From the NCBI RefSeq assembly GCF_021347895.1, contig NC_067116.1:44574628-44638627 (forward strand): a stretch of 64,000 nucleotides of DNA, in the 5' to 3' direction. The first letter of the stretch is position 1, and each line of letters starts with the position of its first letter. Shown piece after piece: positions 38,101 to 48,340 of the stretch. The notes beneath the pieces are model-generated. The model saw only the letters and a list, made by a program, of their open reading frames with translations. It did no database searches and was not told where the DNA came from. The stretch is from Acanthochromis polyacanthus. Its lineage: Eukaryota > Chordata > Actinopteri > Pomacentridae. The position numbers were made by a program, and so were the translations under genes.

Positions 38101-41100
38101 AAATTTAAATCCTTTCGGTGCATTTGCTAAACCTCACACACCTTCTTGAACTCTGAATGAAAGCAAACTCTGCCTGCATTACAGCACCACACCTTCACGC
38201 ATCGCAGCGACCTCTCTGACATGTCTTTGGTGAAATGTACGTGGGCGTACCTCCTTGCACAGGGCGGTGCGTCCGCTGCACTTGGGCTGCTGGTAGGTCT
38301 TGGGCAGCGCTCTGTAGCTGGACCCCAGGCGCTTGCAGGAGGCGTAATCCACCTCCCGGCCCCCTCCTCCCTCCATGTAGCGATCCGACAGCCCCGACAC
38401 AGCATGAGAGAGCTCTTTGTCCCCCAGAAATGACTTGAACTGTGTGTAAAGTTCAGGAAACTTCCTGGAAGGAGATGGGTGAACTCATGAGTGACAGATA
38501 AATGAGGAGGAGACCAGCTGACCCGAAGCCAAGTGTTTAAAATAATTGGATGAAAATCTGCTATATCACGCTCCTGTAATGGTTATATCAGCTTCACAAA
38601 TTCTTAAATGGACCTTAAAGTCTTTTATAATAATCAACATTTCAACACAAGACAGCCGCTTTTACTGGACCAGACGTCGGCTTTCGTCAGGCACCCCCGC
38701 AGCAGTGGTAAGCATTAATTTGTTCATCCATTTTTCACATTTTTTCCACCCATTTATCCAGCTCAATTATCTTTCCATCAACTCACCCCAGAAACGGAGT
38801 AACCAGCTGCAGCAGCTCGGCTCCAGAAACTACTTCCTGGTTAAACAAGGCGATGCAGCGCAGGAAGTTCTCGTACACCTCCTGGCTTTTAAACAGGCGA
38901 CGGACCTGAAGGAAATCAGACCAAACACTTTACAAAGCAACGTGAAGACAGCAGCAGAGGAAGTATAGAAAGAGAAAGGAAGCAGTGGCAGTGGGTCAAA
39001 AGAACAGAGAGGAAATCCAACATGACTGCCATTAAAAGAGATACCACACCTTATCAAAGAAGGAGAATTCTCTTAAGACTCCATGTTTGCCAACTGAAGC
39101 AAAGGACTGATCTTTGGTACAGGAATACTTCATTTTTTTCTAAATAAAAAAAAAGGAAAAAGCACTTAATGGTATTTAAAACCTTTAGCTATCAGACTTA
39201 TTGTAGTTGGAACATCTGAGTTGCTCTTTTGGGAAGACACAAAAGTGTTGCTGAAACTTGCAGAGATCAAGGACTTGTGTTACATACAGTACATCCAAGC
39301 ACCGCCCCAGGCACTGACTCTAAATAGAGAATTTACCTTGAGCAGTGGGGACATGTGCGGCAGAAGTATGGGCCTGGGCCTCTTCTTGTTCTGTTTGGTT
39401 ATCGTGTCCTCTTCGTCCGGCCTTTTCAGCTGCTCTTTCCCTCCCGTCAGCGAACTCCCTGTGAACTACGGGAGACAAAGTGCACAGCAAAGGCAGGAGA
39501 AGGTGAGTTACGCTTATCTGAACTTCAGCAAACACAAACAATTTAGCAGTAGAGAGTCTCAATGAAGTGACTGTTCAGGGAAAAGCAAAAAAAACATGGT
39601 TATATTCAGCTGTTCAAAAGCAAAAAAAAAAAAAAAAAGATTTATTGACACTTTTGCTTGAAAAAAGTCAAATGATTTATCGCTATCAGACAGCTGCCAA
39701 TCAAGGATCAATTAACCCTCGTGTCGTCCTGAGGGTCAAAATAGTAGGACTGGCCCGAATAGTGGTTTCTGGGCTCCGAATATTCGGGCCCTATTAAAGA
39801 CGAATATCCGAATATTCGTTATGTACGTAACGTCCGACGGGGAGGGGGGGGCGTCTTGTGGTGGACACGGCCTGAATATTCGGATCCGTTCGTCTGGTCT
39901 CCCGGGTCCAAATTTTGCCTCGTTTTGTCTTCAGTTAAACTGAAGAATTCCCAAACAGTGGAGGTCTTCAGCATCTTGTCTTGTGTTTATGCAACAAAGT
40001 GAAGCGTGATGTGGGCGAATATTCGGATACCAAAATTAATATCTGGATACCGCCGTAGCGAACGGATATTCGGGTCCAGCCCTACAAAACTGACCCGTTT
40101 TATAGTTTGAAAATGTGGAGAAAAAAATATATATTTTCACGGTGAAACTTCTCATGTCCACATTTTCAACATTTTCGGGAAATCTTTGAACATTTTTGGT
40201 GGAAATAAAGAAATGTTTCTTCAGAACATTCACAAAAAAAAAAAATCAACCAAAAGTCAGCTGGATTTTGGTTAAAAAAAAAAAAGGAAAATATCAAGTT
40301 TTACTGATATGCGATTACTTTTTTAGATATTTTTACTCATTTTTCAGAAAACATTTACTTATTTTTTACAAGAATTTTCTTGCCAATTTTGAGGGATTTT
40401 TTAAAAATAAAACTTTTAAGGAATTATTAGAATTTTCTTCCTGAAGGTCTGACAAATTTTCAGAAATTTGGGAATTTTTTTTGCCGATTTTTTTTGGATT
40501 TTTTTCAGACAAGGAAACAATAGTTTTGGTGCCCGTAAATGAGGACAACAGGAGGGTTAATTAATTCAGCTCTTCTAACTGATTATGCTGCACTTTCAAC
40601 AACAGGAAAATACACTTTTTGTACTGACTATAAAACATAATTATCAGCACAATGTTTATGAGCGCAGAAATATAAAATACTGATGTCTATTCAATTGCGA
40701 GCTGCATATAGATAAAAACACTTTAAATAAAAACACGAGCAACGAGGACCAAACTGGTGCCAATAATTGGGTCAATCTGTGTCATTTCAGACAGCAGTGG
40801 AGCTCCACCGTCTCAAATTCTGCTTCGAGTTTAACCAAGCTATCAATACATCCATATATACACACCAACAGTAACTTTCTGAGGCCCGGATTTCACCCTT
40901 GTTTGAAAATGTGGCACCTTTTTCCATTTTCAAGGGCAAATAATTTCAAAAATTCAATCATTTGTATGAACTGTGACTCTGTCGTCAACACATTTCAGGG
41001 ACACTGCAGCACAAAATGTAACCAAAGGCTCACATATTAAAACGCAAAACTGTAAAACTGATTAAAACTGAGGCTTATCATTCAAATCCAAAAGAAAACA

Positions 41101-44100
41101 AATTTCTATTTGAAAAAGTTCATCCTGTATATTAAAGTGCAACAAGGACAGGGTGGATATTTTACAGCACAGAGTATTTGCTCTAACAGTTTTAAATTCT
41201 ATGAAAACTCACAACACAGCCATCTCTAGCTCACGTGTATGAAGTCTCGTTACAAATTCTGTGCTTTCGCGGTGCAAATACACACCAACAGTAACCTTCC
41301 GGGTCCTTACTATCACCCTCGTTTGAAAATTTGACACTTTTTTCCATTTTTAAGGTCCAATATTTAAAAGAAAAACTATCACTGTGAATATTTTGTCTGT
41401 ATTCACCAAAATTCACGGCTGTGGAAGTTTTATTCCCGGAGAATTTGAACCCTAAAAGATATTTTTTGAGGGTAAAAATACAATTCACGGGTCTGCATGC
41501 AAACAAGAACATTTTGAGTCACCAACAATTAAACCTCTGACCAAAACTGGAGACAGTGCAGCAACTTATTTCTTGAATTCTGTCTGATCTGACACAAAAT
41601 GACCCTTTAAGATCCTTCTCTAAATTTGAAAGTGGAGCATTATCTCTCTTTGTGTGCCGTTTCATCGACTGACCAGAGATCTCTTGGCGTCCGGCAGGAA
41701 CTGTCCAAACTCAGCCAGCAGGTCTTCTTGTCCCTTGAAGAGACTTGCAACTTTAGAAAACACCTCGTCTTCCGTCATCCCGCTGCTGCCTCGGCTGCCT
41801 CGACTCTCCTTCACCTCCAGCTGCTCCTTCTGAAGGTTACAAAGGCGGAAAAACAGCGTTCAGTGTGACGAATCGGAATGGACTAAGAAAAACCGGAGAA
41901 AAGTGAAATATTTTTTGCCCCCCCCCCCCCAAAAAAAAAAAAAAAAAAAAAAAGCCTGCAACATTACGCAAGAGTCAGAAATGCTGTCGCTGTCCGGGAA
42001 GGAACTGGAAATGTAACACTACAACTTTTATTTTGCCGTTTGGTTTCTATTTAAAAGCAGAAATAGAACTTTGAAAAGACACTGATTCAGTACTGGAACA
42101 TCAGCGCTGAGAATGTTGGCTTTGCTGAAACCCTACAGTAACAGAAGAACTACCCCTCTACAGCGCTGCCTCTTCTACATTATAAACTGCAAATAATATA
42201 CAAATTAAATGATCGCTTTGTGTTCCTACAGTACCTGATATGTGTGCAGAATTTCTAGGAAGGCTCTGTAGATCTCTGGGTGGTCCAGGAAGCGGTTTTT
42301 AATCTTGTTCACGTAGCTGATGGCACTGTCGAATTCTACGGGGCTCGTCTCGGAGGCCGGCGGGGACACAGACGAGGTGGTCGCCTGATTCTGGCCCTCT
42401 CTGCTGGTCAGGGGAAGAGAGAGTCTGGGAGGCTCCAGAGGTCCGGCTGAGGTCGAGGAAGCGAGGGACTCCGACGAGGCCGGCTTGGCTTCGCTGGTCT
42501 GGGCGGGTCCAGCTTCAGTGTGGGCGGCGGAGGCACTACCTGAGGGGGCAGCCGCTGCAGGGGTGCTCAGACTCTTCCCCTGCTGGCCTGGGGATACCTG
42601 CACAGACGAACAATGGTACAAAGAAACCCACATGAAGGTGCATTCAGTTAAATATCATTTACTTCCCTTCAGATCTGAGCAGGAAGATTTGTCGGTGCAC
42701 GTGGTAAATTTAGTGGGAAGCAACTTCAATGTATCGTACTTTATGGACTATAAGCCGCTACATTTTTCTCACGCTTTGAACCCTGTGGCTTACACAAAGA
42801 TGCGGCTGATGTGTAGATTTTTAACGGGCGAACGAGCTTCATGCCGCCAATACGTTTAGCCTCGTCACATCAGAATGAAATCACCGAACAGGTCACAGTG
42901 GACCTTTAAAACTGTTTGAATTAAATCAAACGCACTCGCACTACATTTTGCATTTTCATGCACACACCATCATGGAAGAAATGCATATGATGCAGTCTTT
43001 AAGTTAAAGGTGATCAATCTTCCCGTTGAAGAAGGAAATACAGCTGCTGCACGTACGCTTGGCATCAGTGAATTGATGGTGAGACGTTGGAGTCAATAGC
43101 ATGAAGAACTGACTCAGTGCATGTTACTGTTCGGAAAAAAGCATTTACCTTGCAATAGGGCTGGGCGATAAATCGCATTAATTCGATTAATTCGCGTTTT
43201 TAAAACCTGACGATTTGAAAATTTGCCACATCGTAAAATCGAGGCGAGCTTAAATATATAACAGTACAGATTCTTCTTCTGCTTTTCACGACTTGTGCAC
43301 TGGCGTTTGCTTCCGCCTCTCATCTCCTTCCGCCAAAACACTCACACCCCCGTCACGGCGGACAGAACAGCAGACGAAGAGTTGGTCGCCAGAAAAGGGC
43401 CTCATGTTACATCGATTATATGGAAGTGGTTCGGCTTTGACCAGACTGACACAGAGCAAACTACAGTCATGTGCAAGGTTTGCAAAAGTACTGTGAAAAC
43501 GAAGAGTAGCAGCACAACTAACCTCTTTCAGCACCTCCAGCAGAGGCATCCTAAAGAATGGGAAGAGTGCTGCAGCTACGGGAGTGCAGCATGGCTAGCA
43601 CTAGCCATAGCTAACAGACCGCAAAGAAACAACAAAAATCGATTTAAATCGTAATCGTCCAAGATGACTAAAAAAATAAAATAAATTAAAAAATGGAGAT
43701 TTTATTTTTTGGCCATATCGCCCAGCCCTACCTTGCAATGAGCATCCCCTGGTCATACTCACAATGTGGATGTTTTTTTAAAGCAGCCTTTTATTTTGGA
43801 GTTCTTACATCAAAATAAAACGGTGGACAATTAAAAAAAAAAAGTGTACTTTCATATTAAATAATCAGTGATTTGCAACACTGCAAAAGTTTGCCTTCAA
43901 ACTCACATGAAGAAGCTTCAAGTTACAGAAAACTCACTGAATATCGCACCTACACAGTGAATTAACACGTCGTTTATGTCCGATGGCCAACAAATGCAAG
44001 AATGAGACGTGTTGCTGTTTCTGTACAAACACACACATTCAAAGCAAACTCAGTGAAAAGTTCCAACATTGGAAAGTGGATGCAAAATTTAAGCAACACT

Positions 44101-47100
44101 CTCCATGTTCTCCTCTCCTGCTGCTCACGCTTCCAAAACTCCTTTATCAAGCTATCCGCTTCCCAAAGAAGAACATCTCTAACAAAAGAAAACATCTTTG
44201 GCATTTATTGCTTGGCTATTGCTTGAAATATAAAAAGAAGCACAGAGCTAGAAACTGGGAGGACTGAAAGTGGGCTGCATTCATTCTCAGAGCGTCACAC
44301 AAAACTCAAAACACTTATTAAATCACACCGAAGGTAAACTGAATAAAAACGAATCTGCGACAAACTGCGTAGAATCAACATAAAATCATTACAATTTTTT
44401 TTTTTGCTGCAGCCCCTATTGTGTCGGAGTCTAGACTGTGTACGTAAAGTAAGAGACGGCCGCCCATTGGACTGCATTTTACATCTCTGCATGACATATT
44501 TTGCATTTTGTGACGAGATCGTAAGAGTTTCTGCAAAACAAATACAGGAAAAGGCAGCACTGCAGTGGTGAGCCTTATTTAACTACCAGACAGACAGTTT
44601 TTCTGCCACATCTCATTGTGAAACTTTCTACAGAGCCTTTCTGAGACACAGCAGCCCACTGAAGTTCAGCACAGGAGAAGCACACCTGTTTCTCCTTAAG
44701 ACTTTACACGATCTGTGGTCTTCAACCTTTGGAGCCTTGCAGCATGTCACGGGTTTGTAATGAGTGAGCTGCTGCAAGTTTCACAGACGTAAAGTTGAAT
44801 AAAGCGCTAGTTTTTGTGCGTTGACTTCAGCTGTGAGAAGGGGGTCTTACCTGTGTGGAGAACGGAGACTGGAGGAAAGCCATGCCATTCTTGGGGACCT
44901 CTATCCGGTACCCCGGTGGCAGGAAGGCATTGAAGCCCAAGACTAGGTCTGGGTGTCCATGGAACAGCTGTGAGACACGATTTATCACCCCCGGTGTATC
45001 GATGCTATTCAGCAGGGCAGACAAAAACATTTTAGTGGTGTAGCTGGCAGAGGCAACGGTAGATTAGCTCTTCTCTCTCATACACTGCAGAAAACACTTA
45101 ATCAGAAACACACATTTTAGTTTAAAAGGAGCACACTGAATCTTTTAATTATAAATCCTGTCATCCCACATTTAAATACTAAGAAATTATATCTGCTCCA
45201 TAATTAAAGTAGCTATCTGCTCATTCATTGATAAGTCCTAAAATGTGTAGTTTATCCTTTGGTTAGTGAAAAGCTCTACCATCACCATCATACGAGCTAA
45301 TGTCAATCCAAATGTCTGACTACAACTCTACGACTTCCGTTTTTACCTCTGTGACTTAAACTCTTTCATGATGTCGAGAAACTTGTTGTATATGCCGGGG
45401 TCGTTGGCAAAACGAATCTTGACTTGGTCCAGATATGACAAGGCATCTTCAACCTAAACACAGAAGGAAAAAAAAGGTACAAACACAAAATAATCAGTTC
45501 AACCACACAAAGCACAACCATTCCGCTTTTTCTACATCCTGCTGTGCTGTCGATGAAGTCGGATGGTAGGGAGATGGAGACTGTCAGTCATTAAAGTCTG
45601 GCAATGATGAGAGCTTCGGTAAAAAGAAAATGGACTTCTGCTTTTATGTTCTTGATGATGTTTGAACTTGAAATGAAGAAACATCTTCCAAGAACCTAAA
45701 AAAGGAGCCCAGTCACCCAAGTCTGGTAGTTCTAAGAGCTTCAGTAAAAACAACTAGGCTTCTGTTCTCAAGTTCTTGAAGATGTTTCTGCCTGAAATGA
45801 AGAAACTTCTTGGCAAAAATAAGTTCAAGAACTCAAAAGAGGAGCCTGGTTCCTTTATACTGCAGCTCTGAGGTTGTTGCAGAGATGTAGATTCTCAGAC
45901 ATCCAGGTTTTGGTAATCACAAAAGCTTCAGTAAAAAGCAATTGAACTTCTGTTTGTAGGTTCCTGAAGACGTTTCAGGGTGAACTGAAGATTCTTCTTG
46001 CATGAATCACCTTCCAAGAACCAAAAAAAAGGACTCTTAATTCTCTGTATTAAAGCTCTGGGGATGTTACAGAGATGCAGATCTTCATAACAGTTTTGGT
46101 AAATAGCAAATGGGACGTCTGTTTTTAGGTTCTTGAAGACGTCATTGATTGAACTGAAGAAGCTTCTTGGATCAAACATCTTCAAGAACCGAAAAGAGGA
46201 GCCCTGTTCCTTTTTTACTAAAGCCCTAGGGATGATAAAGACATATACATACTCAGTCATCCAGGTAATCATTAGAGCTTGAGTTTAAAGCTTCTGATTT
46301 TAAGTTCCTGAAGATGTTAAAGAGTGAACTGAAGAAGCTTCTTGGACAAATAAAAAGGAGTCTGGTTCTCTTTTACTGAAGCTCTGAGGATGATACAGAG
46401 ATGTGGATACTCCGTCATCCAGGTCAAGGTAGTCATAAGAGCTTCAGTAAAAAGCTTGCTTTTAGATTCTTGAAGACATTACAGATTGAACTAAAGAGGT
46501 TTGTTTTACGAAACAGAAAGTGGAGTCTGGTTTCTTTCTACTGAAGCTCTGGGGATGTTACAGAGATGTAGATAGTCATCTGGGTCAAGGTAGTCAGGAA
46601 AGTTTCAGTAAAAAGCTTGTTTTTGGATTCATGAAGATGTTACAGATTGAACTGAAGACGTCTTCAAGAAACAAAAACAGGAGTCTGTTCCCTTTTACCG
46701 AAGCTCTGGAGATGACACAGATGTAAATACTCGGTCATCCAGGTCAAGGTAATCATAAAAGCTTGAGGTTAAAGCTTCCGTTTTTAGGTTCTTGAAGACG
46801 TTACAGACTGAACTGAAGAAGTTTCTTGGACAAAACAAGAGGAGTCTCATTCCTTTTTACTGAAGCTCTGAGGATGTAACAGAGATGTAGACACTCGGTC
46901 ATCCAGGTCAAGGTAGTCATAAAAGCTTGAGTTTAAAGCTTTTGCTTTTGGGTTTTTGAAGACGTTACAGATTGAACTGAAGAAGCTTCTTGGATGGAAC
47001 ATCTTCAAGAAACAGAAACAGAAGTCTGGTTCCCTTTTACTGAAGCTCTGGAGATGACACAGAGATGTAAATACTCCGTCATCCAGGTCAAGGTAATCAC

Positions 47101-48340
47101 AAGAGCTTGAGTAAAAAGCTTCTGTTTTTAGGCTCTTGGAGACGTTTCAGAACCTAAAACATCTTGAAGAACCAAACGGGGGAGTCCAGTTCCCTTTTCC
47201 AAAGCTCTGGGGACGACACAGAGATGTTAAACATGTTTACCAGGACAATAGCTCGTCTCCACATCAATGCTACACGGTCTTATTATGAACTGGCAGTCAC
47301 CACAAGCGGAATATTAGCATTTCCTCCGGTGCTATGTGTAATTTTTTCATAGGTGGTTTCACGTCATTGTCAGCTAAAGTGCTAAATCAACAAACCCACT
47401 AGTTAGCAGTACAAGCGACCAAGCGCTTTAATAAATAAATAAGTGGTCCAGATAAACCGTGAAAACAGCGGGCAGCTTTTTTCATCGGTGCACAGCTTCC
47501 TCTTCTTCGACTAAAAAAGCCCAAGCTGGTTTTGAAGGGTTTGTTGTTTGTTTTTCGTTGTTTTCTTGCGATGAGACCAACACAAAGCATTGTGACAAAT
47601 ATGAAGAGGGTTGTTGTAGCTAACGTTAGCCAGGAGCCAGTCAACTGACGATAATAACTCCACCAACACTTCCAACACCTACCCGCATACAAATTCATAC
47701 AATAGTCACAGCTGGTGCCCGGCCAACTGTGTCGTGTTGGCACATTTACATTTACAGAAAAAATACGAAGCGAAACAGCACGGAAACGTACTAAAAGCAC
47801 AACAAAGAAACGTGTAATGAAGCTGCTAATCAAGTGAAATAGCCGTTCTTGGCTAGCCTGGCTGACGTCCTCCACTTTGTTCAGGGTGGCTGAAAAAAAC
47901 GAACAAGGAGGAACTTCCCACAACCGAGTTAACGTTTGCTGCTCACACGGGCTCTTATTGATAAAATAGGTAAAGTATGGCCAACTGTGTCACCACAACG
48001 TCTCACACACACCGAACACGGCTCCCACATCTAACCTTAAATGTCAACGTTGGGCTGTTTGGCGATGAATTACTTTTAATAGGCCAGCGAGCTAACTACA
48101 GCTAGCCGAAGCAGCCGTTCCTTTCACTACTCTCGACGAGAGAAAAGCCTCACAAATCCGACATGGAACAAAATGGTTGTGACTCTGAGGGGACTTTCTT
48201 TTTTTCCGCCTCTTGTCGTGTCTTCTTACCTTCAGCTTCTGGAAGTGCTGCTGCTGCACTTGCTTTTGTGTTATAACGTAAGGCTTGTCTTGGATTTGGT
48301 TTATTTGCTTCGCGGTGCTGTGCGCCTGAATCTTCGCCAT
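18159..48340 (-). CDS. sin3b: SIN3B transcriptional co-repressor scaffold (19 exons)
   Basis: SIN3B is the nuclear scaffold that links DNA-bound repressors to HDAC1/2. The start Met at 48340 ([12 protein letters not shown]) opens exon 1; an upstream in-frame Met at 48436 is possible. Joined exons give 1277 aa, against about 1160 in human. Order: a short N-terminus; PAH1 from residue ~38 ([15 protein letters not shown], ending around [15 protein letters not shown]); a Ser/Ala/Pro-rich linker; PAH2 ~210-290 ([20 protein letters not shown]); PAH3 ~350-425 (REFSFFDKV...[12 protein letters not shown]); the HDAC-interaction region ([20 protein letters not shown] through [19 protein letters not shown]); then the conserved Sin3 C-terminal region ([58 protein letters not shown]). 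Sequences such as [11 protein letters not shown] and [10 protein letters not shown] are SIN3B- rather than SIN3A-like. The excess length is mainly low-complexity sequence in exon 13. All borders are GT/AG and in phase. Confidence 0.97.
18934..19507. mobile_element. Nested transposon with 9-bp target duplication and helicase fragment
   Basis: Inverted ends TAGCCTAGCCGCGCTAGAC (18934) and its complement (ending 19507) are flanked on both sides by the direct repeat CATGCCCAC (18925-18933 and 19508-19516). The interior carries a minus-strand open frame related to RecQ-type helicases. No transposase was recognised, so it looks like an internally deleted derivative of a larger element. Confidence 0.8.
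19026..19295 (-). pseudogene. RecQ-like helicase N-terminal fragment inside transposon
   Basis: An open frame of 89 residues begins [20 protein letters not shown]. It contains the ATP-binding motif I of superfamily-2 helicases ([19 protein letters not shown], with the GxGKS P-loop) preceded by a Q-motif-like [12 protein letters not shown]. The rest of the helicase (DExH box, motifs III-VI) is absent; after the motif the frame runs into unrelated sequence. It is carried by the nested element at 18934-19507, so it is probably cargo or the remnant of a transposon-encoded helicase, not a host gene. The family call rests on motif I and its surroundings. Confidence 0.65.
21462..22273 (+). mobile_element. 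piggyBac-like MITE, copy B (sin3b intron 16)
   Basis: Starts TTAACCCTCCTGTTGTCTTC at 21462 and ends GAGGGTTAA at 22273, with the GCAGGACGACAC part of the right end deleted. The near-palindromic centre is at about 22040-22125. The copy carries a run of 27 G at 21566-21592 and diverges from the other copies by many small indels. Confidence 0.8.
21566..21592 (+). repeat. Poly-G run of 27
   Basis: Twenty-seven consecutive G (C on the sin3b transcript strand) lie inside MITE copy B. Homopolymers of this length are prone to sequencing error, so the exact count is uncertain. Confidence 0.9.
22798..25351 (+). repeat. 21-bp minisatellite, about 120 copies (sin3b intron 15)
   Basis: An almost unbroken array of a 21-bp unit, core GACCAGTAAAACCAGAGCA plus a two-base variable position (TA, TG or CG before the next A/TGACC). 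Variant units include 22-bp copies reading ACCAGCAAAAACCAGAG and longer ones reading ACCAATAAAACCAAACCACA. These recur in register, which shows that blocks of several units have been duplicated together. The array lies 215 bases before the exon 16 acceptor in transcript direction. The minus strand is open in all three frames throughout, so the very long frames (853, 872 and 498 codons, Trp/Phe/Leu-rich) are automatic results of a stop-free unit and are not called as genes. Confidence 0.97.
25352..27269 (-). other. sin3b intron 15, non-repeat part
   Basis: No gene recognised. An inverted pair, TTGCCATAAGCCAGAT near 26077 and ATCTGGCTTATGGCAA near 26158, brackets about 65 bp and could mark an old element. 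The rest is unremarkable intronic DNA. Confidence 0.5.
28998..29605 (-). mobile_element. piggyBac-like MITE, copy C (sin3b intron 13)
   Basis: TTAA at 28998-29001 and 29602-29605; reversed relative to copy A. The centre at about 29228-29312 is a near-perfect palindrome running from AAGAACATTCACATAAAAA to its mirror. An (AT)n microsatellite of about 40 bp has grown inside it at 29078-29120. Confidence 0.85.
29078..29120 (+). repeat. AT dinucleotide microsatellite
   Basis: About 21 AT units within MITE copy C in a sin3b intron. Confidence 0.95.
31384..31898 (-). mobile_element. piggyBac-like MITE, copy D (sin3b intron 12)
   Basis: Same family, reversed. The left flank has decayed to TGAA, the right flank TTAA is lost, and part of the left terminal repeat is deleted (CCCTCCTGTGGGTC). 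The central palindrome is at about 31550-31640. The most degraded ends of the eight copies suggest an older insertion. Confidence 0.78.
32473..32656 (-). CDS. sin3b: sin3b exon 12
   Basis: This exon encodes 61 residues, [20 protein letters not shown] onward to IESVYDE, from the most conserved core of the Sin3 HDAC-interaction region. It is listed separately because it lies close to a large nested transposon block (32.7-34.1 kb), so its isolation could mislead an automatic gene model. Acceptor AG is at 32657-32658 and donor GTAAAA begins at 32472. Confidence 0.95.
32840..32853 (+). promoter_or_regulatory. CTCF consensus inside hAT element
   Basis: CCAGTAGGTGGCAG fits every position of the degenerate CTCF core CCASYAGRKGGCRS. 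It lies in the 5' part of the hAT-like element, so it arrived with the transposon. Binding is inferred. Confidence 0.45.
32941..33646. mobile_element. Foldback element with ~240-bp inverted arms
   Basis: The left arm starts AGGGTCATTTCATGTG and the right arm ends CACATGAACTGACCCT. The arms pair for about 240 bp at roughly 80 percent by eye, including CCTAAATCCTC(A/G)CCTAGGATTTTG against its complement. The loop is about 250 bp. It is inserted in the hAT-like element and encodes nothing recognisable. Confidence 0.8.
35684..36234 (+). mobile_element. piggyBac-like MITE, copy E (sin3b intron 10)
   Basis: TTAA at 35684-35687 and 36231-36234. Left end TTAATCCTCCTGTTGTCCTC, right end GCAGGACGACACGAGGGTTAA. 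The central palindrome (ATCAACCAAAATCCAGC and its complement around AAAATTCGC) is at about 35990-36065. It is among the best preserved copies. Confidence 0.87.
36971..37435 (+). mobile_element. V-SINE with GGAT-repeat tail (sin3b intron 9)
   Basis: A tRNA-derived head with A-box-like TGGTCTAGTGGTTCGC and B-box GGTTCAAATCCC is followed by the V-SINE conserved core (GTGGGTTTTCTCCGGGTACT, CCTCCCACAGTCCAAAAACA). The tail ends in about 31 GGAT units. Direct repeats ATTTTTCAC at 36962-36970 and 37436-37444 are the target-site duplication, so the element is complete. The long GGAT tail (37312-37435) grew from the short tail seen in the other copy. The +-strand frames rich in Met-Asp-Gly-Trp are translations of this tail. 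Confidence 0.9.
39712..40560 (-). mobile_element. piggyBac-like MITE, copy F, interrupted (sin3b intron 5)
   Basis: TTAA at 39712-39715 and 40557-40560, reversed orientation, ends CCCTCGTGTCGTCCT and AGGAGGGTTAA. A separate hAT-like element is inserted near its left end at 39745-40084. The right half matches copies G and H closely. Confidence 0.85.
39745..40084. mobile_element. hAT-like MITE nested in MITE copy F
   Basis: Ends TAGGACTGGCCCGAATA and TATTCGGGTCCAGCCCTA are inverted repeats. Eight-base flanks CAAAATAG (39737-39744) and CAAAACTG (40085-40092) are a slightly decayed target duplication of the length used by hAT transposases. The 340-bp interior repeats GAATATTCG-like blocks and has no coding potential. 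Confidence 0.8.
40861..41380 (+). repeat. Diverged direct repeat ~420 bp apart (sin3b intron 5)
   Basis: CACACCAACAGTAAC begins two similar blocks at 40861 and 41281. Each continues through CACCC(T/C)(T/C)GTTTGAAAAT and TTTTTTCCATTTT. Similarity runs for about 85 bp and then fades, suggesting two copies of an unknown repeat or an old duplication. Confidence 0.65.
42690..43130 (+). mobile_element. pogo/Tigger-like transposon fragment (sin3b intron 3)
   Basis: A short frame at 42974-43099 translates to residues beginning [20 protein letters not shown] and ending [15 protein letters not shown] before a stop. This has the form of the helix-turn-helix DNA-binding domain that opens pogo/Tigger transposases. 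Upstream, TATGGACTATAAGCCGCTAC is part of the usual non-coding end of such elements in fish. The DDE catalytic part is missing. It lies 20-30 bases from the hAT element starting at 43156. Confidence 0.65.
43156..43730 (+). mobile_element. hAT MITE carrying a BED zinc finger (sin3b intron 3)
   Basis: Ends TAGGGCTGGGCGATAA and ATATCGCCCAGCCCTA are inverted repeats, flanked by a perfect 8-base duplication CCTTGCAA (43148-43155 and 43731-43738), the hAT hallmark. Perfect flanks indicate a fairly recent insertion. The 575-bp interior keeps an open reading frame with a BED-type zinc finger but no catalytic domain. Confidence 0.92.
43295..43654 (+). CDS. BED zinc finger ORF within hAT element
   Basis: The frame of 119 codons contains [20 protein letters not shown] followed by VC, a basic Ser/Thr stretch, and [11 protein letters not shown]. 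That gives the Cys-x2-Cys ... His-x4-His pattern and aromatic start of a BED zinc finger, the DNA-binding N-terminus of hAT transposases and ZBED proteins. The remaining ~500 residues expected of a hAT transposase are absent; the frame ends about 75 bases before the element's right end. Host genes of the ZBED family arose from such domains, but here the transposon ends enclose it, so it is transposon cargo. Start codon is a guess (Met-His-Trp); expression is unknown. Confidence 0.7.
   Translation: MHWRLLPPLISFRQNTHTPVTADRTADEELVARKGPHVTSIIWKWFGFDQTDTEQTTVMCKVCKSTVKTKSSSTTNLFQHLQQRHPKEWEECCSYGSAAWLALAIANRPQRNNKNRFKS
45570..47230 (+). repeat. ~160-bp tandem repeat array (sin3b intron 1)
   Basis: CGGTCATCCAGGTCAAGGTA or close variants recur at 46257, 46417, 46573, 46733, 46897 and 47077, so the spacing is 156-180 bp. 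Each unit continues through AGAGCTTCAGTAAAAAGCTT, a TTCTTGAAGA(C/T)GTT segment and GGAGTCTGGTTCC with an ACTGAAGCTCTGGGGATG block. About ten diverged copies are present. No coding capacity was found. Confidence 0.85.

Larger units (their letters stand above)
18159..48340 (-). other. sin3b: sin3b exon map
   Basis: Coding exons in transcript order: 1 48230-48340; 2 45347-45453; 3 44851-45004; 4 42235-42597; 5 41674-41829; 6 39337-39465; 7 39050-39139; 8 38787-38905; 9 38251-38464; 10 36748-36864; 11 35148-35386; 12 32473-32656; 13 29869-30751; 14 27532-27701; 15 27270-27443; 16 22491-22583; 17 21333-21427; 18 19716-19914; 19 18159-18395. Each junction was checked for acceptor AG, donor GT and preserved frame, for example exon 9 starting with the third base of a Gly codon split from exon 8. 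Exon 7 starts in a run of seven A (Lys-Lys-Met-Lys), so its exact acceptor is the least certain. Introns contain repeats listed separately; I saw no nested gene. Confidence 0.9.

Noticed and set aside
47399..47923. 174-codon minus-strand frame with apparent hydrophobic stretches
   Set aside because: It lies in sin3b intron 1, has no family resemblance and no conserved motif, and is within the length expected by chance in this much DNA.
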